Source of the DNA: a virus | Length of the DNA stretch: 64,000 bases | Direction: 5' to 3' (one strand) | IMG/VR virus record: IMGVR_UViG_3300047300_001121 | Coordinates: 17,389-81,388 of that record | Part shown: positions 13,869-20,495 of the stretch, piece by piece | Numbering within the stretch: the stretch's first letter is position 1 | Layout: each line of letters begins with the position of its first letter | Made by a program: the position numbers and the translations under genes | The notes under the pieces: model-generated | The model's database searches: none | The model's input: only the letters and a program-made list of their open reading frames with translations | Told to the model about the DNA's origin: nothing

Positions 13869-14378
13869 TTACTTCACGAGACGCGCCACTGCACGCTCTG
13901 TTACCGAATCAATCACCTCCAGCGCCGCGATCACCTGAGTAATCTCGTCGCGGAACTTCTTCTGCACTGGCCGGCGGCCGGTACCGTTGCAGGCTTTGCA
14001 ATGCCTGGTAGACAACACCGGGGCGTCGTCCTGTAGATCGAACTTGCGTCCGTGACACTTGGGGCACACGGGGTCAACGTGATGCGACAAGGCCTGCATT
14101 GCCACGGTCTTGAGGGCGTGGCCATGAAGGCGCCAGTTTTTCTTGGCGCTGAGCTTCTTGACCATGGCCAGCACCGAGTTGTAGGCGCTCTCAATGGCTG
14201 TGTGCGAGCCGGCAAGATGGACGCGCATCAAGGGTCCAGCGACGGCTGAGTGGCGCCTCGAGGCAATGCCGAGGGCCACGATGTAGTCGGCGTCTGTGCG
14301 ATGGTCAGCATCGATCGTCAGATCCGACGTCGACATGGCCGTGCTCAGGCGTTCAAATGCTGAGGGGCGGTCACTCAT
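13869..14378 (-). CDS. Zinc-binding protein, possible Q-type antiterminator
   Basis: 169 residues. C105-P-K-C108-HG and C127-K-A-C130-NGTG form a DnaJ-like CxxCxG pair. The N-terminal 100 residues are helical and contain a segment with ASRRHSAVAGPLMRVH. Lambdoid phages such as phi80 and relatives encode Q-type antiterminators with a similar DnaJ-like zinc site, and the position after the replication and DUF1064 genes fits. The assignment is tentative; a plain zinc DNA-binding protein is the alternative. Confidence 0.45.
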   Translation of the reverse strand: MSDRPSAFERLSTAMSTSDLTIDADHRTDADYIVALGIASRRHSAVAGPLMRVHLAGSHTAIESAYNSVLAMVKKLSAKKNWRLHGHALKTVAMQALSHHVDPVCPKCHGRKFDLQDDAPVLSTRHCKACNGTGRRPVQKKFRDEITQVIAALEVIDSVTERAVARLVK

Positions 14379-14779
14379 TGCTTGGTCACCTTTCGCTGTT
14401 TGACACCAATCTCGCGAATGGTGATGCCGTGGACGTGCAGCATCAGCTTGCGCTTGATGACGTAGTCCTTTGTTCTTGTCACCGGAGACTTCGTGTCTTC
14501 CACCACGGTGTTGCCCTCGCGATCGATGTAGACGAAGTCGGCGATGTAAGTGACCTCACGCTCGAGGTAGCCGTCAGCGTTGCGCTTGGACGGCACCAGC
14601 AGGAATTTCTTCTGCAACTCGAGGTGGTCCAGGTCACCAATGGACTCGAGCAGCTTGAGCTCGGCGTATCGCCTGGCTTCCGCCTTCGAGTCAAAGGTAA
14701 TTCCGTCAATCTGGACCTTGACGGAGTTGTACTTGGAGCGGACGAGACGCGCTGAGCGCGGGAACTGCTGTGCTGCCAT
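14375..14779 (-). CDS. DUF1064-family putative endonuclease
   Basis: 134 residues. KYNSVKVQIDGITFDSKAEARRYAELKLLE, YIADFVY and VVEDTKSPVTRTKDYVIKRKLM reproduce DUF1064, a PD-(D/E)XK-like fold often found where lambdoid phages carry a RusA resolvase. The E, D and ExK-like positions are present (DSKAEA, ADF, EDTK). It probably cuts branched DNA or processes replication products. It is coupled to the HU-like gene by a one-base overlap. Confidence 0.7.
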   Translation of the reverse strand: MAAQQFPRSARLVRSKYNSVKVQIDGITFDSKAEARRYAELKLLESIGDLDHLELQKKFLLVPSKRNADGYLEREVTYIADFVYIDREGNTVVEDTKSPVTRTKDYVIKRKLMLHVHGITIREIGVKQRKVTKQ

Positions 14780-15060
14780 TACTGGTTGCTGTTGGCAGCC
14801 TCAGTCAGGGAATCGCTCGGCTGCAGGAGGACGGCCTTGCGGGGCGGGACAATCACAGTCTCGCCGGTGTGCAGGTTGCGGGCTCGCTTCTCGCCGCGTT
14901 GCACGGCGTAGACCTTGCCCAGACCAAACAGCATGACGGAATCGCCCTTGGCGACGGCGCGCTTGGTTACCGCGGCCGCGGCGGCGAGCACGGAACGGAC
15001 AACACTCTGCGACTGACCAGACACAAAGGCGGCCCGCTTGATGAATTCATTCTTCAGCAC
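14779..15060 (-). CDS. HU/IHF-like histone-like protein
   Basis: 93 residues from GTG 15060 behind GGGGGAAA. KNEFIKRAAFVSGQSQSVVRSVLAAAAAVTKRAVAKGD is the helical dimer part, and VMLFGLGKVYAVQRGEKRARNLHTGETVIVPPRKAVLLQPSDSL is the beta arm, including the RxxRNPxTGE-like signature. It probably bends and packs DNA, and may help replication or recombination complexes. It has its own control region (15061-15149), unlike its operon neighbours. Confidence 0.8.
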   Translation of the reverse strand: MLKNEFIKRAAFVSGQSQSVVRSVLAAAAAVTKRAVAKGDSVMLFGLGKVYAVQRGEKRARNLHTGETVIVPPRKAVLLQPSDSLTEAANSNQ

Positions 15061-15149
15061 TGTTGTTTTCCCCCAACAAAATGTTTACGTTGGAGCGTTT
15101 GTATCATAAAAACAACGGACGCGGAAGTTATTTGTTGGTGCGCAACAAT
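15061..15149 (-). promoter_or_regulatory. Control region of the HU-like gene with two operator-type sites
   Basis: CAACAAAATGTTT (15074-15086) matches the operator family in 12 of 13 positions. A second element, TTGTTGGTGCGCAACAAT (about 15131-15148), carries the divergent half-site arrangement. ATACAA near 15105 on the minus strand could serve as a -10, but no good -35 is clear. Expression is probably repressed with the other operator-bearing units. Confidence 0.5.
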
Positions 15150-15623
15150 TTATGCGTAGTGCAGCACCGTCTCTACGTGGTTCCTCAGCTGGTCCTCGGT
15201 CATGTCCGAGTCGTTCAAAATCTTGTGCAGGATGACGTCGATGGTGTCCGAGTACAGGCCCTCGAATTCCTCTTCGCTCATGTTGGCGAAGCTGATGGAC
15301 TTGGCCTCCACGCGCACCTCGCCGCGGGCGTTGTACACAGCGTCAAAGCGCCCGGAGAGAATGATCAGGTCCTTGCGGAAGCGATCGAAGCTTGGCTTCA
15401 CCGGCTGGCCCTTGTATTCCTGGGGTGGCACGGTCTCGGACCAGATGTCGAAAGCGTACTTGGCCAGGGTGAACCACTTCTGCAGGAATTTGTAGTTCCT
15501 GATCTGCTTCACCTCTACGCGTACGGCGGACCCGGTCTTGACCTTGCGCAGCGCTTCGGCGTCTTCGTCGGTTGCGGGGGCCAGGCTGCCGCCAGGCTGG
15601 CGGATCATGACGAGCTCAGCCAT
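15150..15623 (-). CDS. DUF1367-family phage protein
   Basis: 157 residues. It starts MAELVMIRQPGGSLAPATDEDAEAL and contains VEVKQIRNYKFLQKWFTLAKYAFDIW, the hallmark of DUF1367 (a conserved RN followed by an aromatic helix). Members sit among replication and recombination genes of lambdoid phages; activity is not established. It overlaps the preceding small gene by eight bases. Confidence 0.65.
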   Translation of the reverse strand: MAELVMIRQPGGSLAPATDEDAEALRKVKTGSAVRVEVKQIRNYKFLQKWFTLAKYAFDIWSETVPPQEYKGQPVKPSFDRFRKDLIILSGRFDAVYNARGEVRVEAKSISFANMSEEEFEGLYSDTIDVILHKILNDSDMTEDQLRNHVETVLHYA

Positions 15624-15843
15624 TTAGCACCCCCAGCGAGAAGGGGCTGCAGCGACGACATTGGCACACCAGGCCAAGCGGCTTGCTTCGCTCCTCCGGA
15701 GTCATCTGCTCAAACAGACAATCGCTGCCCGGGTTGGCCGGCAATCCAAACGTAACAAACGGATTGACTTGGCCGCGCCGGGTGAGGCGCTCGAGGTCGG
15801 CAATGCGCCGCTCCATCTCTTGTATCTTCTGCTGGTCGCTCAT
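15616..15843 (-). CDS. Small protein with N-terminal coiled coil, 75 residues
   Basis: SDQQKIQEMERRIADLERLTRRGQV forms a short coiled coil. A polar segment follows, then CQCRRC near the C-terminus, a possible metal site. Unknown. It is coupled by overlap on both sides. Confidence 0.5.
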   Translation of the reverse strand: MSDQQKIQEMERRIADLERLTRRGQVNPFVTFGLPANPGSDCLFEQMTPEERSKPLGLVCQCRRCSPFSLGVLNG

Positions 15844-16199
15844 GGCATCACCCTCCCAATTTCGGCGGCTGCCCGCACGATGGCGCGACGGGTAGCGGCG
15901 TATGGGTCGTCGCCGTGAACCTCATGATGGAGAAAAGGCCAGCCATCAGCGTCGGGCCATTTGACCCATGTCGCTGCGTTTCGCACCTGGAAGTCGATTT
16001 GCAACTTCACCGCCAGCCGCAGCGCATCGCCATCGTCGTCAAGTGGGTTCCAGCCAGGGAAGTATTCGATGTCGTTGAAGGAGTCGACCAGCAGCAGCCC
16101 AGGCACTTCGTATTCGTAGGCGGGACACTCAACCCACTTCCATTTTTCACCAGTCGCATTTGCAGCGAGCCCCAACAGTTCGCGATCGGTATCAGCCAC
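15840..16199 (-). CDS. Conserved phage protein of the WNPLxDDGDALRLAVKL type
   Basis: 119 residues from GTG 16199, chosen because it overlaps the upstream stop by eight bases; ATG 16238 would enter the upstream gene much further. ADTDRELLGLAANATG, GWNPLDDDGDALRLAVKLQI and HGDDPYAATRRAIVRAAAEIGR form a pattern repeated in many phages (often linked with DUF2591). Function unknown. Confidence 0.6.
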   Translation of the reverse strand: MADTDRELLGLAANATGEKWKWVECPAYEYEVPGLLLVDSFNDIEYFPGWNPLDDDGDALRLAVKLQIDFQVRNAATWVKWPDADGWPFLHHEVHGDDPYAATRRAIVRAAAEIGRVMP

Positions 16200-16551
16200 G
16201 GATCGGCTCCCACACCGGGACGCCGGCTTCTCGTGCAATCTTGACCATGTGCCGAGTTCCAGGACCGCCCGGAAATGCGATCACGCCATCGACCTGCTGG
16301 TCCAGCATCCACTGGTTGCGAATGGGTCCAGCGGCATCACCGTGCCGTTCCCAATCGGCAGGCGCCGTCAGGTACGGAATGGCAGCGGCATGCGCCCACC
16401 TGGCGGCCAGGCTATCCGCACCCTTGGCGCCGCCGGTGATCAACAGCGCAATACCGTGCCGCTCGTGAGCCATCGTCAAAACGCGGTCAACAGCGCCGGC
16501 ATCTCGCCATTCGCGGCCACCGCACACAATGAGTTTCTTTCCTTCAGACAT
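16192..16551 (-). CDS. SLOG-type Rossmann protein (DUF2493, YspA-like)
   Basis: 119 residues. LIVCGGREWRDAGAVDRVL, LLITGGAKGADSLAARWA and GVIAFPGGPGTRHMVKIAREAGVPVWE carry the three glycine loops of the DUF2493/SLOG family, related to DprA and LOG nucleotide-binding proteins. It likely binds a nucleotide or NAD-derived ligand. Its role in the phage is unknown; in bacteria SLOG proteins are linked with nucleotide signals and defence. Confidence 0.7.
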   Translation of the reverse strand: MSEGKKLIVCGGREWRDAGAVDRVLTMAHERHGIALLITGGAKGADSLAARWAHAAAIPYLTAPADWERHGDAAGPIRNQWMLDQQVDGVIAFPGGPGTRHMVKIAREAGVPVWEPIRG

Positions 16552-16566
16552 AAATCAACTCCAACA

Positions 16567-17067
16567 TCAAACCGTAGCCTCGTGCCTCGCGTACTCCCCG
16601 TGGTGCGCAACACGAGAGCTCTTGATCGCGTCGGCCGCGTCACCAATATCATCGAACAACCCGACGTAGATCGTCTTTCCATCCTTCTTGAATCGAGCCT
16701 GCCACTTTCCTGTGATGCGGTGCCAGTAGACACCCTTGACGCCAGATGAGTTGTTTATACTCATCTTCCTGTTGGCCATATTTTGTGAGCGCGTCACCTC
16801 CCTTAGATTGTCAATCCTGTTGTTTCCGGGATTTCCATCGATGTGATCAACCTCCATCGGAAATCTTCCGTGGTGCATAAGAAAGATAATTTGATGGGCC
16901 CTATACACTCGACCGAGAACCCTTACAACACGGTAGCCAAGTGACTCTGTGCTGCCAGCCTCGTCGCCAACTCGAGTGTGGTTGGCCCTTGGCAACTTCT
17001 TCCAAAAAATCTTTCCGTCAAGGTAATCAAAGTACTCGTGTGCTTGATCAAATGTGATTGTCTTCAT
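16567..17067 (-). CDS. HNH endonuclease with AP2 DNA-binding domain
   Basis: 166 residues. VDHIDGNPGNNRIDNLREVTRSQNMANRKM is the HNH core (His, two Asn), and SGVKGVYWHRITGKWQARFKKDGKTIYVGLFDD is an AP2 domain that binds DNA. This architecture is typical of free-standing homing endonucleases in phages. It overlaps the 51-residue gene upstream by four bases and sits inside the replication unit, probably a later insertion: local GC looks lower than in its neighbours. Confidence 0.8.
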   Translation of the reverse strand: MKTITFDQAHEYFDYLDGKIFWKKLPRANHTRVGDEAGSTESLGYRVVRVLGRVYRAHQIIFLMHHGRFPMEVDHIDGNPGNNRIDNLREVTRSQNMANRKMSINNSSGVKGVYWHRITGKWQARFKKDGKTIYVGLFDDIGDAADAIKSSRVAHHGEYARHEATV

Positions 17068-17219
17068 TCCGCAATACTCCCAACCTTAACCAAGCCCACG
17101 CCATCGCCAAGACAAAACAATGCCCAGCTGACGACGCTGTCGGGCACATCTAATCCAGCTTGCACCATATCGAGAAGGCGATGCGCCTCGAGCTCTTCAT
17201 GATTGCAGTTGTTACGCAT
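17064..17219 (-). CDS. Small protein of 51 residues next to the helicase loader
   Basis: ATG at 17219 overlaps the helicase-loader gene by eight bases. NNCNHEELEAHRLLDMVQAGLDVPDSVVSWALFCLGDG is the distinguishing core, like small phage proteins of unknown function often found just after the DnaC homologue. No motif can be assigned. Confidence 0.5.
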   Translation of the reverse strand: MRNNCNHEELEAHRLLDMVQAGLDVPDSVVSWALFCLGDGVGLVKVGSIAE

Positions 17220-18054
17220 CTCGCATCTCCTTGCGCGCCGTGGCGCGGTATGAGTTCCAGTCAAAGGGGAGCCAGCGCGCAGTCTCGGTGAGTCGGTCAA
17301 ACACACGGTCGCCGATTGCCGCACGGAACTCATCCTTGCCCAGGTTGGTCATCAGGATCACCGGCCGCATCGCGCGATACCGGCGGTCCAGCACGTCAAA
17401 CAAAATCGCCCGCTCGCCATCGGTGCCGTACTGCACGCCGATCTCGTCGATCACCAGCAGGGGCACACCCTGCAATCGCCCGAGCAGCTTGGCCTCCGTC
17501 ATCTCACTGTCGCGGCGCCAGGTGTCACGCAACATCCGGATCAGGTCCATCAGCGTCACGTAGACACCGACATGCCTGGGCAGGATGGCTTGCAGGATGG
17601 CGCCGGCGAGATGACTCTTGCCCGTCCCGGGTTGGCCAGACATGATCAGCGACGTGCCGATCTTCAGGTGCCGGTCGAAGTTCTCAGCGAATGCGCGGCA
17701 GACCTCGAGCGCCTTTTTCTGGCCGTCGTTTTCGGCGCGGTAGTTGTCGAGGGTCTTGCCAATGAAGCGGGGAGGGATGGCGGTCTGCGCCAGGGCCTCT
17801 TCGATTCTGGCCTTGAGCTCGTTCTGTCGCGCAACCTCAGCCTGCTTGACGGCCTCGGCCTCAGCATCCTTCGCGCATGCCGGGCAACCCATCCAGACGT
17901 CGCGAGGCGGGTTTGCGATCAGCAGCCGGTATCCGGTCGCGGTGTACTCGCCGTGCTTGTCGCAGACGCGAACGGAAGGCTCGAGGGCTTGGGTCGGCAG
18001 GGAGCCGCTGACCACGCGCCAGGGACCGATCGAATCAGGAGAAGCTGCCGTCAT
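17212..18054 (-). CDS. DnaC-like helicase loader ATPase
   Basis: 280 residues. Walker A is GQPGTGKS (140-147), Walker B is VIDEI (201-205), and sensor-type MTNL follows, as in DnaC, DnaI and lambdoid P-like loaders of the IstB/DnaC group. The N-terminal part has a cysteine pair (CPAC near 57-60) and an earlier C-x2-H that may bind zinc. It probably loads the host DnaB helicase at the phage origin. It overlaps the O-like initiator gene by 20 bases, so the two are co-translated. Confidence 0.8.
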   Translation of the reverse strand: MTAASPDSIGPWRVVSGSLPTQALEPSVRVCDKHGEYTATGYRLLIANPPRDVWMGCPACAKDAEAEAVKQAEVARQNELKARIEEALAQTAIPPRFIGKTLDNYRAENDGQKKALEVCRAFAENFDRHLKIGTSLIMSGQPGTGKSHLAGAILQAILPRHVGVYVTLMDLIRMLRDTWRRDSEMTEAKLLGRLQGVPLLVIDEIGVQYGTDGERAILFDVLDRRYRAMRPVILMTNLGKDEFRAAIGDRVFDRLTETARWLPFDWNSYRATARKEMRDA

Positions 18055-18784
18055 CGTTGATGCCCTCGCGGTAATTGACCTTCTGGAACCCGCTGTGGGA
18101 GCTCTTCTTCATCGGCAGTCGCTTACCAAGCCAGGCCAGTGGATCGACCGGCTGCTCGCGGTAGCAATCGCGGATTGCCTGCACAACGACGCTGTCACCA
18201 TGGTCCTTGCACTTGCCGGCCAGGAAGGACCGGGCTGCCTTGTCGGTGTTGCCTGCGTTGACCAGGATCGGAACGCCGTAGGCGAAGATTTTGTCCTTGT
18301 CGGTCAGCTCCTGGTCAACAGCTGGCGGATCCTGTACCGGCGGCTCGCCGCCCGTTACGGTAGTAACGGAATCTCTATTCTTCTCTTCTTTAGGTAACGC
18401 CGAAGTAACGCCGGCAGCGTTACCTGTAGCGTTACCTTTTGCCTTGTTCTTGGCTACGCGCTTGGCGGTAAGCGCCCTGTTCTTGGCTGTGTTTCCGTTG
18501 TGCCGCTCGAAATTTGGCAGATTGATGCCGTCTTCCCTGATCTCGATCCAGCCGACGGACTGCACCGCCTCACAGAAGCCAGAGGTTCCAATGATGCGAT
18601 CGAGTAACGCTGAGGTAACGCCGCGAGCGTTACCATTTTCGGTGTGCTGATCGAACCAGCGCCACATCCGGAACAGCTTGCCGACCGTCAGATCAACATC
18701 ATCCCAGCCCATCTTGGCGGTGATCGCCAGGACCTCCGCCTTTTCAGGAGTGCAGCACTCCATCTTGATCCAGTCACCGGCCAT
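18035..18784 (-). CDS. O-like replication initiator carrying its own origin
   Basis: 249 residues. The N-terminal 105 residues (GDWIKMECCTPEKAEVLAITAKMGWDDVDLTVGKLFRMWRWFDQH and INLPNFERHNG) resemble the winged-helix DNA-binding part of phage replication proteins. A basic low-complexity linker follows, then a C-terminal helical domain (KAARSFLAGKCKDHGDSVVVQAIRDCYREQPVDPLAWLGKRL) that would bind the loader. The linker and a nearby segment both contain GNAxGVTSAL; these are the translations of the GTAACGC iterons at 18351-18634. The layout matches lambda O with ori inside the gene. Confidence 0.75.
   Translation of the reverse strand: MAGDWIKMECCTPEKAEVLAITAKMGWDDVDLTVGKLFRMWRWFDQHTENGNARGVTSALLDRIIGTSGFCEAVQSVGWIEIREDGINLPNFERHNGNTAKNRALTAKRVAKNKAKGNATGNAAGVTSALPKEEKNRDSVTTVTGGEPPVQDPPAVDQELTDKDKIFAYGVPILVNAGNTDKAARSFLAGKCKDHGDSVVVQAIRDCYREQPVDPLAWLGKRLPMKKSSHSGFQKVNYREGINDDGSFS
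18351..18634. other. Putative replication origin: two clusters of GTAACGC iterons
   Basis: Cluster A includes GTTAC and GTAAC flanks at 18354-18369, GGTAACGC at 18393-18400, GTAACGC at 18405-18411 and the inverted GCGTTACC at 18417-18424 and 18429-18436. Cluster B has GTAACGC at 18604-18610, GGTAACGC at 18614-18621 and inverted GCGTTACC at 18627-18634. An A/T- and pyrimidine-rich stretch (about 18370-18392) next to cluster A could be the melting region. The clusters lie inside the initiator gene, as in lambda. Confidence 0.7.
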
Positions 18785-19127
18785 AGAACGCCTCTCTTAC
18801 GCTGGCGTTCGTGCGCCGCACAAAGTCATCAATCAGATCAAGATCAGCGTCTGTCGGCGCAAACCATTCCCCGCGAGCTCGCGATCCGGCCATGAGATTG
18901 TGGAGGCATTTTTCTACAGCATCCGGCAGCGGGGTCCTGATGGTTTGCCATAGCTCCAGGTCAAATGGGCAGCCTGACTGGATGCCCTGGATGCGCTTCT
19001 TGAGGGTGTTGCTCTTGCCGATCTTGATGAACTTAAATCCCGGGGTCGCCAGGACATAGACCGCAGGCAGCTCACACCTCTTCGTGTGACCGGCAAGGTC
19101 ACCCGGCGAGTGAGCGTAATACTGCAT
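18774..19127 (-). CDS. T5orf172/MUG113-type GIY-YIG nuclease
   Basis: 117 residues from ATG 19127 behind GGAAGGGAAAG. VYVLATPGFKFIKIGKSNTLKKRIQGIQSGCPFDLELWQTI followed by EKCLHNLMAGSRARGEWF is the T5orf172 version of the GIY-YIG fold (VYV, IKIGKS, R, E, WF). It is small and free-standing and lies between the initiator gene and a large inverted repeat. Role unknown; homing or DNA processing are both possible. Confidence 0.7.
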   Translation of the reverse strand: MQYYAHSPGDLAGHTKRCELPAVYVLATPGFKFIKIGKSNTLKKRIQGIQSGCPFDLELWQTIRTPLPDAVEKCLHNLMAGSRARGEWFAPTDADLDLIDDFVRRTNASVREAFYGR

Positions 19128-19140
19128 ATTGCTTCTTTCC

Positions 19141-19243
19141 CTTCCGGTGTCCGGAAGTACAAAAGCCCAAGTCGGAATCCTCACCGAGGTTGCGTCGGCG
19201 TTGGCGGACAGGTGAGTAACCTGCAGGATTCCGGCTTGGGCTT
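19141..19243. repeat. Hairpin plus large inverted repeat in a gene-free gap
   Basis: The gap 19128-19318 has no gene. It holds a perfect 7-bp hairpin (CTTCCGG-TGT-CCGGAAG, 19141-19157) and a 19-base inverted repeat (19163-19181 with 19225-19243, one mismatch) around a 43-base loop that can pair further. Read on the minus strand the second arm is followed by TTTTG, so it could terminate or attenuate transcription between the SH3-like gene and the replication genes. It could also be a small RNA in the position of the lambda oop RNA. Confidence 0.5.
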
Positions 19244-19318
19244 ACTCGTTTCCTCCCCCGCCAAGGGGATCCGCAGATTCTACAACACGATGGTTGCATG
19301 AAAAACATCCTGTTGCTT

Positions 19319-19639
19319 TTACGCCACAGCAGTCTCAGGGCTGGACGGCACCGTGTCGTACACGTCGTTGTCGTCTACATCTTCGCCAGGGCGCAGTGGC
19401 CTCAAACAGGCATCGGGTACGGGACCTGACCTTCGATATTCCAGGCCGCAGCCCCAGGCAGAGTCCCAAACCAGGTCGCTGCCGGCTGTATCACACAACC
19501 ACACAAAACCATCAAAATCCCTCAGCACGATGCCGCTTTGTCCAGGCTCATAGGGCTGGACAACGCGCACGATTTTCCCCATATTCGCTGGGGTTTTTGA
19601 GCGTACGACGACCGCGAGGTCGCCGGGTTTGCAGTTCAT
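19319..19639 (-). CDS. SH3-like phage protein, paralogue of the gene at 6010
   Basis: 106 residues from ATG 19639 behind GAGGAG. It shares MNCKPGDLA, PANMGKIV and the C-terminal CLRPLRPGED plan with the gene at 6010-6333. It is the first gene leftward from the divergent control region, the position of an early left gene. Its function is unknown. Confidence 0.65.
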   Translation of the reverse strand: MNCKPGDLAVVVRSKTPANMGKIVRVVQPYEPGQSGIVLRDFDGFVWLCDTAGSDLVWDSAWGCGLEYRRSGPVPDACLRPLRPGEDVDDNDVYDTVPSSPETAVA

Positions 19640-19768
19640 GGGTGCTCCTCCAATAACAACATGAATTGATGTCGATTGTCTTGGCCTTACTGTTGGCTTG
19701 TCAACGAAATGTTTGTGGCGTATCGTTGTTGTTGCGCAACATTTCGTCTTCAACCATAGGGGTCAGAC
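19640..19768. promoter_or_regulatory. Divergent repressor control region
   Basis: It lies between the leftward replication unit and the rightward repressor gene. It carries CAACGAAATGTTT (19702-19714, a diverged operator) and TTGTTGTTGCGCAACA (about 19726-19741), the divergent half-site arrangement. AACATT (19738-19743) with TTGTGG upstream could be the repressor promoter. This is where a phage immunity switch would be expected. Confidence 0.55.
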
Positions 19769-20281
19769 ATGAAGGTCAAAGACCAGATCAAGGTGCGTCG
19801 CGAGCAGCTGGGCATCAGCGTCAACGAGCTCGCAAAACGTCTTGGTGTGTCTTCTCAGGCCATTCGGCACTGGGAGAACGGGCGCAGTTTCCCGGGTAAG
19901 TCGAAGACCGCTGCGCTGGAGACGGCGCTGAGCCTCAACATCGACTGGACCGAGGGCTCCAGGGCCGCCGCCAAGCGGCCGCAGATTTCGGGTCTGATTG
20001 ACCCCAACGATGTCTCGCTGCTGCTGAACATAGCGCGGCTGCCGACGCCGGCAAAATCACTCATCGCCGACCTGGTCGAGATGTACGTGACGCTGGACGG
20101 ACGTGCGGGCAGCTTCGCGCATCGAGGTAAAGAGAGCAGCGCAGAGGCTTTTCACGAAAAAGAATCGCAAGGAGAAAGTGCCCGTGGTACGAAAGCTACA
20201 AGAGCACCCAAGCCGGGTGCAAAAGGCAGCAAAAACGAAGAGCCCGACAAGCGTCATTCAACTCGTCGAAAGGCGGCGTGA
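19769..20281 (+). CDS. Xre-family phage repressor
   Basis: 170 residues behind AGGGGTCAGAC. KVKDQIKVRREQLGISVNELAKRLGVSSQAIRHWENGRSFPGKSK is a typical Xre/Cro helix-turn-helix. After about residue 110 the sequence becomes charged and low in complexity. There is no S24 self-cleaving peptidase domain, so control of induction would have to work through an antirepressor or another signal. It is divergent from the replication unit and is the leading candidate for the protein that binds the dispersed CAACAAnnnGTTG sites. Confidence 0.75.
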   Translation: MKVKDQIKVRREQLGISVNELAKRLGVSSQAIRHWENGRSFPGKSKTAALETALSLNIDWTEGSRAAAKRPQISGLIDPNDVSLLLNIARLPTPAKSLIADLVEMYVTLDGRAGSFAHRGKESSAEAFHEKESQGESARGTKATRAPKPGAKGSKNEEPDKRHSTRRKAA

Positions 20282-20477
20282 CCCGCAGATCATCGAGCAT
20301 TTGCAGGCTCTCCTGGAAGAGGCGAGGCAGGGTAAGGTGGTTGGGTTCATCGCCGCGGTCCACTACGGTGGCAAGGAGTTCGGGTACGTTGGGTCGGGTT
20401 CGATGTGCGACTGCCCAACGCTCGGGATCGCGTCGGCGCACAAGCTCGCAACAAAACTGTTGCATCACAACAAATAG
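20184..20477 (+). CDS. Small conserved protein overlapping the repressor gene
   Basis: 97 residues from GTG 20184 behind AAGGAG; GTG 20178 is an alternative. It overlaps the 3' end of the repressor gene by 98 bases in another frame. DPQIIEHLQALLEEARQGKVVGFIAAVHYGG is followed by GSGSMCDCPTLGIASAHKLATKLLHHN, a pattern found in other phage and prophage proteins of unknown function. The stop overlaps the promoter of the large RNA. Confidence 0.55.
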   Translation: MVRKLQEHPSRVQKAAKTKSPTSVIQLVERRRDPQIIEHLQALLEEARQGKVVGFIAAVHYGGKEFGYVGSGSMCDCPTLGIASAHKLATKLLHHNK

Positions 20478-20489
20478 TTGACGTATACT
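20449..20489 (+). promoter_or_regulatory. Promoter and double operator of the large RNA
   Basis: TTGCAT (20460-20465), an 18-base spacer and TATACT (20484-20489). Two operator sites, CAACAAAACTGTTG (20449-20462) and CAACAAATAGTTG (20468-20480), are 19 bases apart; the second fills the spacer. Transcription should start near 20496. The 15-mer AACAAATAGTTGACG is shared with the leader-RNA promoter at 1598. Confidence 0.65.
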
Positions 20490-20495
20490 GGGAGC

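Noticed and set aside
20103-20477. Programmed frameshift fusing the repressor to the next frame
   Set aside because: The change needed is +1 and no convincing +1 slippery site is seen; a GTG with AAGGAG gives a normal start at 20184.
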